This document shows positions 43,697-53,423 of a stretch of DNA of 64,000 nucleotides, piece by piece. Origin of the DNA: Lewinellaceae bacterium (GTDB lineage: Bacteria > Bacteroidota > Bacteroidia > Chitinophagales > Saprospiraceae); NCBI GenBank assembly GCA_016712415.1, contig JADJRC010000016.1:62001-126000 (forward strand), written 5' to 3'. A program made the position numbers and the translations under genes. Within the stretch, counting starts at the first letter, position 1; every line of letters begins with the position of its first letter. The notes under the pieces were generated by a model that was not told the origin of the DNA, searched no databases, and was given only the letters and a program-made list of their open reading frames with translations.

Positions 43697-45123
43697 TCAC
43701 TTCGCCTTCAGTTTTTGCATCAACTGCGCAGACAGCCATTCCCGGTGCATCATTTCGCTGGCGGGCGGCAAGGAGTCCAGCAGGGTCTGAAAACGCTCGC
43801 GGTCAAAAGGCGGTGTCTTTATAAACCGGGCCGTGCATTCGACAAACTTTTGCATCTGCTTTTTGAGGTGCGTATCCATCAGGCGGTTGCGGTGCAGAAA
43901 AAGGCGGGTCGCTTCGAGATACGACAGCAGGAGGTCGTCCTGCCCTGTTTCACAATACACTTTAATGAGCAGGCTGCGCACGGCCACGTTGAGCAGTACA
44001 TCCGAAATTTCCACGTGCAGCAGCGCTTTCTGGGCGTGGTCATATTCTTTCAGATGGTAATGGTACTGCGCCAGGTTGTACCGGAACACATTTTCCGCAT
44101 ATCCGGCCGGCAACCGGTCCCGGTAGTCGTGGATAAAACGCCAGGTCCAGTCGTACTGACCGGTTTTCAGTCCGGCCGTCGCGATGTTGGTGTATTTCCA
44201 GGGCGGAAGCAGCGAAGATTCGAAAATGAGTCCGTTGTTGAGCAGTAACTTATTGATTTCCAAATGTTCCTGCAAAAAGTGAATATCGTTGAATCGGTTG
44301 ATGCGGCGGGTACAGTAATTCAGCAGCAAGGTGTACAACGCCCTTTGCTCTTCGGGGTCAAAATACCTGTCGGCGCCGGTAACCAGGGCGCGCGCTTTTT
44401 CAAAATACCCGGGTTCGTCGGGGTTTTGCAGCAGCAAAACGAGGTGGCGGTATACCTGAACGACGGGCATGTCGGCGAAGGCGGGCGCTGCCGACCATTG
44501 CAGGAGTTCGTCCAGAAAACGGATATCGTACCGGATATTTAATACGGCTTCATAATTGAGCATTTCGCAGGCGTCGCGCAACTTTTCCGCGACCAGCCAG
44601 GCATCCAGCGCTGCCGAGGCCGATTGCAGGCGCTCGTTGAACGCACGCTGGTTGCGGTCGCTGTGTTCGTACTGAAGCCGCTCGAACAGGTACTGCTCCC
44701 GGTAGCGGTCCGCGTTGTGGTAGGGAAATGATTCCAGCGATTTTTCCGCGGCAGCGCGAACCGCCTTGTAATGTTTGGGCATCGCCAATGCGTGGTATTC
44801 CTGCAGCAGGGCGAGCTGCTGTTTCCAGGGGTCGGCCAAAAAAGACTCCAGCGCCAGAAACTTTTCCACCAGTGCCAGAAGCCTGCTGCTCAGGTGGGCC
44901 AGTGATTTTTCATCCAGGGGTTTGCCGACATCCAGTTTTTCCACGATTGTTTCCCGGGAAATATGGGGATGCTCGAAAGAAGGCGCGTATTTTGTAGATG
45001 CAGGAACAGCAAGAGGCAGTCTTTGCTCTTGTTGCAAAAGGGCGATTGTAAAAATTCGCCGAGTCGCGACATCTGCCGGGCCGATAAAGCGCGCAGAAGT
45101 TCTATGAGTTTGCTGTCTGTCAA
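43697..45123 (-). CDS. Hypothetical helical protein, one frame change
   Basis: About 475 residues when joined. The likely start is TTG 45123 (read TDSKLIELLRALSARQMSRLG), supported by a TACTTTTG promoter at 45151-45158. The frame breaks near 44990, where AAAA should be five A; downstream 446 codons are open. The product is almost all alpha-helical with repeated pairs such as YRHLVLLLQNPDEPGYFEKARALVTG and NLAQYHYHLKEYDHAQKALLHVE, which look like TPR-type repeats. There is no signal peptide or enzyme motif. I do not recognise a family. Homopolymer error is a simpler explanation of the break than gene death. Confidence 0.7.
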
Positions 45124-45150
45124 GTACCTGCAGGATGTTACGGTGCCTCC

Positions 45151-45158
45151 CAAAAGTA
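45151..45158 (-). promoter_or_regulatory. -7 element TACTTTTG (reverse strand)
   Basis: Reads CAAAAGTA on the plus strand and lies 28 bases ahead of the TTG start at 45123. The 97-base gap to 45221 is a divergent promoter region for two genes. Confidence 0.6.
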
Positions 45159-45220
45159 AGTGCTCTGGCGATTTGATGTCCTTATCGGAGCACTTAATTG
45201 TTGAAACAAACCATTCGACC

Positions 45221-46360
45221 ATGCGCTTTACCCTGTTTCCAATCGCGGCAACCTTCCTGTTTTGCAGCACCTGTATCGCACAACCCGTCACCCTTTATCC
45301 CGGCGATACCAACAACGACGGGGTGGCCAACCACTTCGATCTGCTGCCCATTGGCGTGGCGTATGGGATGGAAGGCATCCCCCGGCCGGGCGCAACATTT
45401 GACTGGGCGCCACAATTGCTGTTCCCGCCCTGGCCCGACGCGCTTCCGGTGAGCGGTATCAATAAAGGTTTTGTTGATTGCGACGGCAACGGCTTTATCG
45501 ATACGTTCGACCTTTCGGCGATCGTGCTGAATTTCGACAGCATCCAGAACAACGCGCAGCCGCTGCCCGCTGCCTACCCGCCGAAACTCATCGATACCTG
45601 TCTGAGTTGCGCCAAGCCTGATATCTCGATTACGTACAGCCGCGATACGCTGTTCACAGAAGAGGGCGGGTTCGACACCTTGTACGCCTATATCGTTTTG
45701 CGGTATCCGTCCAATGTGCCGCCCCCGGCCGGGGCGCTGGGTATCGCTTTTGATGTAGCATACAATTATGACCCGGACAAGATCGTCGATGCGCTTACGG
45801 AAGTCTATCCCGATACCTTTCCCGATACCCGCATGTATGTGATTGCCACAAGCACGGCGGCCCAACTCTGGAGACTGCCGGCGCCGGGGCGTATGGGCTT
45901 TGCCGCAGCGGGCAGGGGAGCCAATGTGTTTTTTATTTCCGATACCCTGTTTGTGGCGAAATTTATCATTGATGACATGATTATCCGGGGCGAGGAGCAG
46001 TTTTCGATCAATATTTCCAACGTACTGCTGGTCAATAACCTGGAACAAATCGTGTGCTTCGGGGAGGTGAAACAGGCGCCGGTATTGATTATTTCTCCGG
46101 TTTCCGAACCGGAATTGAGGGGTTTTGACGTACACCTGTCGCCCAACCCCGTCCGGGATATACTGGTGATTGAATCGCCCGACGCCCTAATGGAAAAGGT
46201 TGAAATACACAGCCTGACCGGCGCGTGTGTGTTTGCAACAACAGCAGGGAGCAACCATCGCTTCGAACTCCCGGTAGTGGAACTGCCATCGGGTGTTTGG
46301 GTGGCCGTCGTTTATACCCAACAGGGCATAAACGCAAAAAAATTTGTCAAATATCCCTGA
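45221..46360 (+). CDS. T9SS protein with dockerin-like calcium motifs
   Basis: 379 residues from ATG 45221 (MRFTLFPIAATFLFCSTCIAQ, signal peptide). Two calcium-loop segments appear early: DTNNDGVANHFDLLPIG (residue 29-45) and DCDGNGFIDTFDLSAIVLNF (about 83-102), the spacing of a type I dockerin or EF-hand pair. The middle (CLSCAKPDISITYSRDTLF, GIAFDVAYNYDPDKI) resembles an Ig-like or cohesin-related beta domain. The last 80 residues are a T9SS domain (VHLSPNPVRDILVIES, LTGACVFATT, LPSGVWVAVVYTQQG, KKFVKYP). It should reach the cell surface. The minisatellite begins right after the stop. Confidence 0.87.
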   Translation: MRFTLFPIAATFLFCSTCIAQPVTLYPGDTNNDGVANHFDLLPIGVAYGMEGIPRPGATFDWAPQLLFPPWPDALPVSGINKGFVDCDGNGFIDTFDLSAIVLNFDSIQNNAQPLPAAYPPKLIDTCLSCAKPDISITYSRDTLFTEEGGFDTLYAYIVLRYPSNVPPPAGALGIAFDVAYNYDPDKIVDALTEVYPDTFPDTRMYVIATSTAAQLWRLPAPGRMGFAAAGRGANVFFISDTLFVAKFIIDDMIIRGEEQFSINISNVLLVNNLEQIVCFGEVKQAPVLIISPVSEPELRGFDVHLSPNPVRDILVIESPDALMEKVEIHSLTGACVFATTAGSNHRFELPVVELPSGVWVAVVYTQQGINAKKFVKYP

Positions 46361-46382
46361 CGCCGGCTGCGACCAGTATCCC

Positions 46383-46968
46383 GGAATGGTATTCCGGGGT
46401 ACAGGGTGGGTAATGTTCCGGAATGCGGTGGGTAATGTTCCGGAATGCGGGGTGGGTAATGTTCCGGAATACCATTCCGGGGTACGGGGTGGGTAATGTT
46501 CCGGAATACCATTCCGGGGTACGGGGCGGGTAATGTTCCGGAATACCATTCCGGGATACGGGGCGGGTAATGTTCCGGAATACCATTCCGGGGTACGGGG
46601 TGGGTAATGTTCCGGAATACCATTCCGGGGTACGGGGTGGGTAATGTTCCGGAATACCATTCGGGGGTGGGTAATGTTCCGGAATACCATTCCGGGGTAC
46701 GGGGCGGGTAATGTTCCGGAATACCATTCCGGGGTACGGGGTGGGTAATGTTCCGGAATACCATTCCGGGGTACGGGGTGGGTAATGTTCCGGAATACCA
46801 TTCCGGGGTACGGGGTGGGTAATGTTCCGGAATACCATTCCGGGGTACGGGGTGGGTAATGTTCCGGAATACCATTCCGGGGTACGGGGTGGGTAATGTT
46901 CCGGAATGGTATTCCGGGGTACGGGGTGGGTAATGTTCCGGAATACCATTCCGGGGTACGGGGTGGGG
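46383..46968. repeat. 37-bp minisatellite, 17 units
   Basis: Unit GGAATACCATTCCGGGGTAC followed by GGGGTGGGTAATGTTCC, 37 bases. Seventeen units are present, fourteen at full length and three shortened (22, 24 and 30 bases). The core CCGGAAT-ACC-ATTCCGG is a perfect 7-bp palindrome. Units 1 and 16 have the loop inverted (GGT instead of ACC). A few bases vary (tgggt/cgggt, gtac/atac). It lies directly between a T9SS gene and the DUF2157-like pair. No CRISPR: repeats are contiguous with no unique spacers. Confidence 0.9.
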
Positions 46969-47001
46969 AAATTTTATATTCGACCGATTTCAAAGTTTAT
47001 C

Positions 47002-47009
47002 TACATTTG
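47002..47009 (+). promoter_or_regulatory. -7 element TACATTTG
   Basis: A perfect TAnnTTTG match, 15 bases ahead of the ATG at 47025 and 33 bases after the last minisatellite unit. It supports the start at 47025 rather than an in-frame ATG at 46896 inside the repeats. Confidence 0.6.
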
Positions 47010-47024
47010 AAAAAAAGAACGCTT

Positions 47025-47981
47025 ATGTACAAACCCGTTTTAACCGATCTGGTGGAGAAAAATCTTCTTGAACCCGAAGATGCGGAACGGATCGGCACCT
47101 ATGAAAAAACGAAACCCTTTTCGCTGCATTGGGAGTTGAAAACGATGCTGTATGTAGGCGTCCTGTTGCTCAATGTCGGTCTGGGCATTCTCATCTACGA
47201 AAATATCGACACGGTGGGTCATGCGGTGCTGATTGTGCTGGTCGGCCTGGCCAGTGCAGGCTGTTTCTGGTATGCCTGGCGCCACCGGGCGCCCTTTTCA
47301 AGGGGGGAAGTGGAAAGCCCGACGCCTTATTACGACTATATTTTATTGCTGGGGTGTTTCACTTTCCTGATCATGGAAGGCTACTGGCAATACCAGTACA
47401 ACGTGTTCGGCGACCGGTACGGATTGGCGACGTTTATTCCGATGGTATTATTTTTCGTACTGGCTTACCTTTTCGACAACCGGGGTGTGCTGTCGCTGGC
47501 CATTTCGGCCCTCGCCTCCTGGGTAGGCATTACGGTCGCGCCGGAAGAAATGTTGAGCCAGAATGATTTCAAAAGCCAGACCATCATCATTACCGGTATC
47601 CTGCTGGGTGTCGTGCTGGCGGCTATTCCGACGCTGAGCGAGCGGCTTGATTTTAAAAAACACTTTTCCGTTACCTGGCTCAACTTCAGTATACATATTC
47701 TGATGGTCTCCTGCCTGGCCGGCCTTTTCGTATTGGATGAAAAGGCTGTATATTTTCCTTTGCTGGCCCTTTCGGTGGCCTTTTACCTGTGGTATGCCCG
47801 CATGCGCCATTCGTTTTATTTTATGGTTGTTGCGGTCATTTACGGCTACATCGGGTTTACCTATCTGTTGCTGAGTTCCGTTTCAGGACTGGAATTTGAA
47901 TTTTATATGCTCTACTTCCTGATATCCTGCGGCATCATGATCGCATTTTTGATCAACTATAAAAAACACCGGAACGCATGA
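47025..47981 (+). CDS. DUF2157-like multi-spanning membrane protein
   Basis: 318 residues from ATG 47025 (MYKPVLTDLVEKNLLEPED). The first 45 residues are soluble with a short helix-turn pattern; then about nine membrane helices (for example LYVGVLLLNVGLGILIYE, AVLIVLVGLASAGCFWYAW, TIIITGILLGVVLAAIPT). The soluble head plus hydrophobic rest resembles DUF2157, whose function is unknown. The stop overlaps the start of the next gene by four bases (ATGA), indicating translational coupling and a joint complex. No catalytic motif is visible. Confidence 0.78.
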   Translation: MYKPVLTDLVEKNLLEPEDAERIGTYEKTKPFSLHWELKTMLYVGVLLLNVGLGILIYENIDTVGHAVLIVLVGLASAGCFWYAWRHRAPFSRGEVESPTPYYDYILLLGCFTFLIMEGYWQYQYNVFGDRYGLATFIPMVLFFVLAYLFDNRGVLSLAISALASWVGITVAPEEMLSQNDFKSQTIIITGILLGVVLAAIPTLSERLDFKKHFSVTWLNFSIHILMVSCLAGLFVLDEKAVYFPLLALSVAFYLWYARMRHSFYFMVVAVIYGYIGFTYLLLSSVSGLEFEFYMLYFLISCGIMIAFLINYKKHRNA

Positions 47982-49129
47982 TCGCTTACGACCGCAAATC
48001 GCTCGACGCGCAGCAAACAGTGGAATATGCCGAACTCTGGCGCAAAAAAGGCCTGTTTTCAGAGGAGAAATGGCAACAAATCAGGGAGCAGCACCCAAGC
48101 GGGTTCTATTCGCCCAATGTGTTTGTCCGAATCGGCCTGGCTGTTTTTTGCGTGGTAATGCTGCTGGCCATTGTCGGACTGACCGGACTTATTCTGAGTC
48201 CCGATTCAAGTGAAAGCGTGGCTTTGCTTGGCATGCTCTTTGGGTCTGCCTGTCTGTTTATGCTCGAAGTTCAGCTTATCCGCAACAAACGCCACTTCGG
48301 CAGCGGCCTTGACGATGTGCTCCTGTACGCCGGCACGACGGCCATCATCAGTGGATTGTTCCTGCTGTTTGATATACCCGACGGCCTCGCGGCATACATC
48401 GTGGTGCTGCCTTTTCTGGTAGCCGGGAGTATTCGTTATCTCGATCGGCTCATGGCCGCAGGCGCCTTTGTTTGCACATTGCTGATCGTGTTGCACATCG
48501 CAAAAGATGTGCCCCAAGTCGCCGTATATGTTTTGCCGCTGACGGGTATGGTGTTTTCCCTGCTCCTTTACCGGTTCGCCCGGAGGGGAGGGGTTCGTGT
48601 CGAATGGCGATACTGGCATGGCGTCCTGGCGGTTGTGGAGTTGCTGGCCTTGCTGACATTTTATGCCAGCGGCAACTACTGGGTGGTGCAGCAGGCCGGT
48701 CACTATTTTTTTGGTATGGATGCCCCGCCTGCAGGCGGTCTGTTTTGGGCTTTTACTTTTATTGTTCCGGCGTACTGCATTTTCCGCGGCATCCGGGCAA
48801 GGGACCGACTGATGCTCGATGTGGGTATTGCCTGTATGGCGGCTGCCGTGTTTACTTTCCGGTATTACTTCAACGTGCTTCCTTTGGCCTGGGCAGCAGC
48901 TACCGGCGGGGCGGTATTGTTCCTGATATCCTGGTTATCAATACGTTATCTTCGCAAGCGCCCGCACTCATACGCCTACGAACCCGAGGAGAAGGATACC
49001 CTGCTTCAGCGGGTTCAGGAGGAGATTTTTGACAAAGCCATAGTAGGGCAGGCGGCGCCGGCAACGACCGGAAAAACGTCGATGGAAGGGGGACAGTTCG
49101 GCGGTGGCGGCAGTGGCGGTGACTTTTAA
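47978..49129 (+). CDS. Multi-spanning membrane protein paired with DUF2157-like gene
   Basis: 383 residues. Residues 1-45 are soluble (MIAYDRKSLDAQQTVEYAEL), like the partner's head; about ten membrane helices follow, such as VFVRIGLAVFCVVMLLAIVG and AAYIVVLPFLVAGSIRYL. The tail is a cytoplasmic acidic segment (SYAYEPEEKDTLLQRVQEEI) ending in a Gly-rich GGGGSGGDF. Overlaps the upstream gene by four bases. Probably related to DUF2157 or DUF4401 proteins of unknown function. The Gly-rich tail is shared with TPM-domain proteins but no TPM domain is present. Confidence 0.75.
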   Translation: MIAYDRKSLDAQQTVEYAELWRKKGLFSEEKWQQIREQHPSGFYSPNVFVRIGLAVFCVVMLLAIVGLTGLILSPDSSESVALLGMLFGSACLFMLEVQLIRNKRHFGSGLDDVLLYAGTTAIISGLFLLFDIPDGLAAYIVVLPFLVAGSIRYLDRLMAAGAFVCTLLIVLHIAKDVPQVAVYVLPLTGMVFSLLLYRFARRGGVRVEWRYWHGVLAVVELLALLTFYASGNYWVVQQAGHYFFGMDAPPAGGLFWAFTFIVPAYCIFRGIRARDRLMLDVGIACMAAAVFTFRYYFNVLPLAWAAATGGAVLFLISWLSIRYLRKRPHSYAYEPEEKDTLLQRVQEEIFDKAIVGQAAPATTGKTSMEGGQFGGGGSGGDF

Positions 49130-49370
49130 CGTTATTTACCGAACCGCTAAATTAGGCGCTGCGATTTCAAAAAAATGCGGACATTTGCGCCATCATTTTT
49201 CGCCACATCATAATCCCCCGGCCTGCCGCACACTCAGGCGATCCCCCATTTTCAACCAATTTCCCGCCGTAGTCTCAGGTTTTCAAAACGTTTCGTTAAT
49301 CGTTTTGTCCGGGGAAAGAAGTGCCGTGCAAACGGCGTTTCCAAACCCGACGAAACCTAACCGGATCCCC

Positions 49371-52300
49371 ATGTTCTTAAAACAACACACATTGCTGCGG
49401 CGAAAATCCCTTTTCCTTTTTATCCTCTTCACCCCTTTCCTGCTTTATTCCCAGACACAGACAGAAAACTGTACCAATGGCATCGACGACGACGGCGACG
49501 GACTGATCGACTGTTACGATCCGGATTGCACCTGCTCGGGGCAATGCGCCGATTTTTACTACACCACCTGCAACGCCGATTGTTACTATATCCCGCCCTG
49601 CGGACAGATTTCGCTGGGTATTCAGTGGCAGGCCACAGCCCAGACGGGCACTTATTCCACGCTTGTTGCCGGGGATATGGATAAAGACGGCATACCGGAT
49701 ATCGTGACCTACAGGGTGGAAGCGCCCGACCTGTACGTGATCGACGGCGCGACGGGCGCCACCAAGGTGCACGTCATGGCGCCGGTAAACTGGCCCGGCG
49801 GTACCGCTCCGGCCATTGCCGATCTCGACAACGACGGTTTCGGAGAAATCGTCATTGTGGGCGAAGACCGGTTGCTGTATTGCTTTGAGCACGACGGCGC
49901 CCTGAAATATACCAGCGCCATCCAGGTCGGCTACGACTCAAGATACCGCTTTGCGGTGCCCAATATTGCCGATTTTAACCACGACGGCTGGGCAGAAGTG
50001 AATATCGGCAACCAGGTGTACAATGGCCAGACCGGCGCATTGCTGGCCTCCGGCGGCCCCGCCGTATCGGCAGGGGAACACCCCGCCCGGGTAGCAGTGG
50101 GCATTTCCTTTGCCTCGCCTGTCGCGATGGACGTGCTGCCCGATTCCTTTTGTCCGGATTGCGACGGCCTGGAAATCGTGGCCGGCAACCAGGTTTTGTC
50201 GGTCAACCTCGTCACGGGCGCCGTTATGCCCCAGGTGACCGCCCCGGCGCCGTTTACCGATGGCTTCACCAGCGTGGCCGATTTTGACGGCGACGGCGAT
50301 CTTGACGCGATTGTACAGGGTCGGAAAACAACCAACAACTTCAATACCATTTACTGTTGGGATATCCAGACGTCTACAATCCTCCGCCAATTTCAACTCC
50401 TGAACAACTGGCAGGAAGGCGCTTCCCGTGTGAATGTTGCCGACCTGAACGGCGACGGTCAACTGGAGGTGAGTTTCGTCAGTTACCCGAGGTTGTATGC
50501 GCTGCGCAATAACTTCAGCATTATGTGGACGCGCCAGATCAACGACGCTTCCTCGATCACCTGCTCCAGTGTGTTCGACTTCTGCGGCGACGGATCGGCC
50601 GATATCGTGTACCGCGACCAGGATAAACTGCGGGTAATCAGCGGTACCACCGGCGCGATCAGCTGGGAGGATGTATGTACCAGTCTGACACATATCGAAA
50701 ACCCGCTCGTGCTCGACGTCGACGGCGACGGCCAGACGGAAATCGTGATCGAGTGCGGCTCCGACCCCAACGATCTTGCCACAGGCACAGTGGTGGCCTA
50801 TGAGGCGGTCGGAACACCGGGGATTGCTTCCCGCAAGGTATGGAACCAGCATGCCTATTTCAATACCAATATCAACGACGACCTGAGCGTACCGCGCTAC
50901 CAGCAGAACCCGCACATCATCGGCGACAGCCTCCGGCTGAATACCTTCATGAACCAGTTTTTTAATCCCACTTTTCCCTCGCCCGATGGCGCCCTAACCC
51001 TCCAGGAGGTGATTTGCGACCAGGATTCGCTGGTGATCACCGTTTCGCTCTGCAATCCCGGAGACAACCTGTTGCCGCCACAAACACCTATATCGGCATA
51101 TATCGGCAACCCGCAGAGCACCCCGGCTCAATGGATCGGCTCCGTTCCAATCGGCATCACCCTGCCCCAGGACAGTTGCCAGTCCTTTACTTTCCGTTTA
51201 CCCCGCATTGCCAACGATTCCATATTCATTGTGCTCAACGACGACAACACGCTGCCTGCGCCGTACAACCTGTCGACGGATTTTCCGGTAACGGCCATCG
51301 GCGAATGCGGGTTTTCCAACAATATTGCCGCGTTTTATTATGCCTACCAGCCTGACTTGGTCAACCTGGGCCCGGACACGATCATTTGCGACAACACCAC
51401 CGTACCCCTCGACGCGTCGGGCAACGACCTCGTTGCCTGGTCATGGACGGGTGGTTCGACCAATTCCGGCTTCACCGTTCCGGATGCCGGGACGTATGCC
51501 GTGACCGTCACCGATGTCTGCGGCATTACCCAAACCGACGAGATTATGGTGTCCATAGACAGCAGCAGCGTTGTTTATCTCGGGGCAGATCAATCGCTAT
51601 GTGCGGGGGAAACAACGGCGCTGGCCGGTACGGGTTTTGATTTTTACAACTGGAGCGGCAACGGTCTGAGTTGTACAACCTGCCCGGCTGTGACCGTCGC
51701 GCCGTCGGCCTCGGGCTATGTCGTCCTGGAGGCAGGTTTTGTAAACGGGTGCGTGAATACCGATTCGGTGTATATTACCGTACACGATACCTTCAATTAC
51801 AAGGTCGATACAACGATCTGTTATGGCAGAACGGTATTCTGGAACAGCGAAGTGATTCCGCCCGACAGCAGCCGCACCTTTTACATGCAAACCATTTTTG
51901 GCTGCGATTCCATTGTCGAAGTGCGGGTGCACGGTACGCTGGCAGGTACTTTCAATATCCAGGTAGACACGGCGGTGTGTCTGGGCGCTTCACTTGCCAT
52001 CAATGGCGCCAACCTGCCACCCGGCGCTTCGGAGACCTTTTACCTGTCTGCCGTGACGGGTTGCGATTCTACGGTACACGTTTTTGTAGCGGCAAAAGAC
52101 ACCTTTTCCACGGCCGAGGTTCAAACGATATGCGCCGGTGAGTCGTCGTCCATTTTCGGAACGCCTCAAACGACAAGCGGCATTTACCGCATGACCTTTG
52201 CCGCTGCAAACGGTTGCGATTCCACCCATACGGTAAACCTGACCGTACTCGACCCCATTGTGCTCGAAATAGACGGCACACCGTCCTGTTTCAATGAGGC

Positions 52301-53243
52301 CACGGGAACGCTCAAAGTCACGGCCTCCGGCAGCGCGCCGCCTTTTGATTATACCTGGAGTATTCCAGGCGCGAACAATAAGGAAGTAGATGATTTGCTT
52401 GCCGGGACGTACACTGTGACGGTGACGGACACCAACGACTGTTCGGAAACGGCAAATGCCCAGGTGCCCGCCTATCCGCCCATTGTATTCACGGCGACGT
52501 CCGATTCTGCGAGTTGTTTTGGCGTACCCGACGGCGCTATTGCCGTACAGACGCCCGATACCTCGCTGGTATTCAGCCTCGACGGCGACATGTGGTCGCA
52601 GGGCAAGCAATTCGACAACCTGACCGGCGGGTCGTACGATGTGTATGCCCAGGATATTTACGGCTGCGTCGATACGCTGCCTATCGGCGTATTGCAGCCG
52701 CCGCAACTCGTAGTGGTACTGCCTGCCGATACAACGCTGCGGCTCGGCGACAGCCTCGATATTTTTATCCAGACTTTCGGTCTTACACCGGTCAGTTATG
52801 CCTGGGCGGATTCGTTTTACCTGAGTTGCTCTGATTGTCCGAATCCGGTTTCCAAACCCCTTTCCGACGTCCGGTACAGGCTGACCATCACGGATCAAAA
52901 CGGCTGCACCTCCACCGATGATCTGCTGATTGAAGTCGAACATATACTCGATGTCTTTGCGCCAAATGTTTTTTCTCCCTTGTCTGCCGGCGACCTGAAC
53001 AGCCGGTTTGAACTCAGTTTCGGTCCGGCAGCGCAAAAAATTCGCCTGTTGCAGGTCTTCGACCGCTGGGGTTCGCTGGTGTATGAAATAAGGGACGCCG
53101 CGCCGAATGACAACTCCAGGGCCTGGGACGGCCGCCACAAAGGCAAATTGGTGATGCCCGGCGTGTACACCTGGATGATGCAGGTCGATCTGGTCGACGG
53201 CTCGGTGCATAAACTGCACGGCGACTTGACTGTGATCAGGTAA
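49371..53243 (+). CDS. T9SS type B protein with FG-GAP/VCBS repeats (gliding motility-associated C-terminal domain)
   Basis: 1290 residues from ATG 49371 (MFLKQHTLLRRKSLFLFILF, signal peptide ending in LLYSQ). A Cys- and Asp-rich region CTNGIDDDGDGLIDCYDPDC near residue 40 is a calcium-binding repeat. Residues about 90-460 carry several Asp-rich VCBS/FG-GAP motifs (MDKDGIPDIVTYR, LDNDGFGEIVIVG, FDGDGDLDAIVQG, LNGDGQLEVSFVS, VDGDGQTEIVIEC), as in beta-propellers. Further SprB-like Ig modules follow (VAWSWTGGSTNSGFTVPDAG, GTYTVTVTDTNDCSE). The end IRLLQVFDRWGSLVYEIRD ... VMPGVYTWMMQVD is a type B (CHU_C) sorting domain. A surface protein, maybe adhesive or linked to gliding. Terminator after it. 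Confidence 0.9.
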   Translation: MFLKQHTLLRRKSLFLFILFTPFLLYSQTQTENCTNGIDDDGDGLIDCYDPDCTCSGQCADFYYTTCNADCYYIPPCGQISLGIQWQATAQTGTYSTLVAGDMDKDGIPDIVTYRVEAPDLYVIDGATGATKVHVMAPVNWPGGTAPAIADLDNDGFGEIVIVGEDRLLYCFEHDGALKYTSAIQVGYDSRYRFAVPNIADFNHDGWAEVNIGNQVYNGQTGALLASGGPAVSAGEHPARVAVGISFASPVAMDVLPDSFCPDCDGLEIVAGNQVLSVNLVTGAVMPQVTAPAPFTDGFTSVADFDGDGDLDAIVQGRKTTNNFNTIYCWDIQTSTILRQFQLLNNWQEGASRVNVADLNGDGQLEVSFVSYPRLYALRNNFSIMWTRQINDASSITCSSVFDFCGDGSADIVYRDQDKLRVISGTTGAISWEDVCTSLTHIENPLVLDVDGDGQTEIVIECGSDPNDLATGTVVAYEAVGTPGIASRKVWNQHAYFNTNINDDLSVPRYQQNPHIIGDSLRLNTFMNQFFNPTFPSPDGALTLQEVICDQDSLVITVSLCNPGDNLLPPQTPISAYIGNPQSTPAQWIGSVPIGITLPQDSCQSFTFRLPRIANDSIFIVLNDDNTLPAPYNLSTDFPVTAIGECGFSNNIAAFYYAYQPDLVNLGPDTIICDNTTVPLDASGNDLVAWSWTGGSTNSGFTVPDAGTYAVTVTDVCGITQTDEIMVSIDSSSVVYLGADQSLCAGETTALAGTGFDFYNWSGNGLSCTTCPAVTVAPSASGYVVLEAGFVNGCVNTDSVYITVHDTFNYKVDTTICYGRTVFWNSEVIPPDSSRTFYMQTIFGCDSIVEVRVHGTLAGTFNIQVDTAVCLGASLAINGANLPPGASETFYLSAVTGCDSTVHVFVAAKDTFSTAEVQTICAGESSSIFGTPQTTSGIYRMTFAAANGCDSTHTVNLTVLDPIVLEIDGTPSCFNEATGTLKVTASGSAPPFDYTWSIPGANNKEVDDLLAGTYTVTVTDTNDCSETANAQVPAYPPIVFTATSDSASCFGVPDGAIAVQTPDTSLVFSLDGDMWSQGKQFDNLTGGSYDVYAQDIYGCVDTLPIGVLQPPQLVVVLPADTTLRLGDSLDIFIQTFGLTPVSYAWADSFYLSCSDCPNPVSKPLSDVRYRLTITDQNGCTSTDDLLIEVEHILDVFAPNVFSPLSAGDLNSRFELSFGPAAQKIRLLQVFDRWGSLVYEIRDAAPNDNSRAWDGRHKGKLVMPGVYTWMMQVDLVDGSVHKLHGDLTVIR

Positions 53244-53268
53244 ATAACAGGTAAATTCCATAATTTTC

Positions 53269-53315
53269 AATCCCCGCAGGCAACCTTGTGCCTGTGGGGA
53301 TTGACTTTATTTTTC
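53269..53315 (+). terminator. Terminator after the type B protein gene
   Basis: AATCCCCGCAGGCA and TGCCTGTGGGGATT form a 14-bp stem (one G-T), followed by a T-rich GACTTTATTTTT. Confidence 0.85.
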
Positions 53316-53379
53316 AAACCGGACATCAAACTTGTTTAAAGTACGTGCAGCAAAACAAACGACAATTGCACCTTTAGGG

Positions 53380-53387
53380 TAATTTTG
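53380..53387 (+). promoter_or_regulatory. -7 element TAATTTTG
   Basis: A perfect TAnnTTTG match 36 bases ahead of the receptor-like gene at 53424. Confidence 0.6.
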
Positions 53388-53423
53388 TCGCGCTGACCCA
53401 ACCGTAAACACCAACAACTACTC

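Noticed and set aside
46383..46968. CRISPR array
   Set aside because: Repeats are contiguous without unique spacers of constant length, and no cas gene is near.
46187..46993. A 268-codon open frame with PEWYSGTLP-type repeats on the reverse strand
   Set aside because: It is just the 37-bp minisatellite translated; the unit is not a multiple of three and all frames look repetitive. No start signal or domain.
51990..53270. A 426-codon frame opposite the T9SS type B protein
   Set aside because: No signal peptide or domain; the plus-strand gene is well supported by VCBS and sorting domains.
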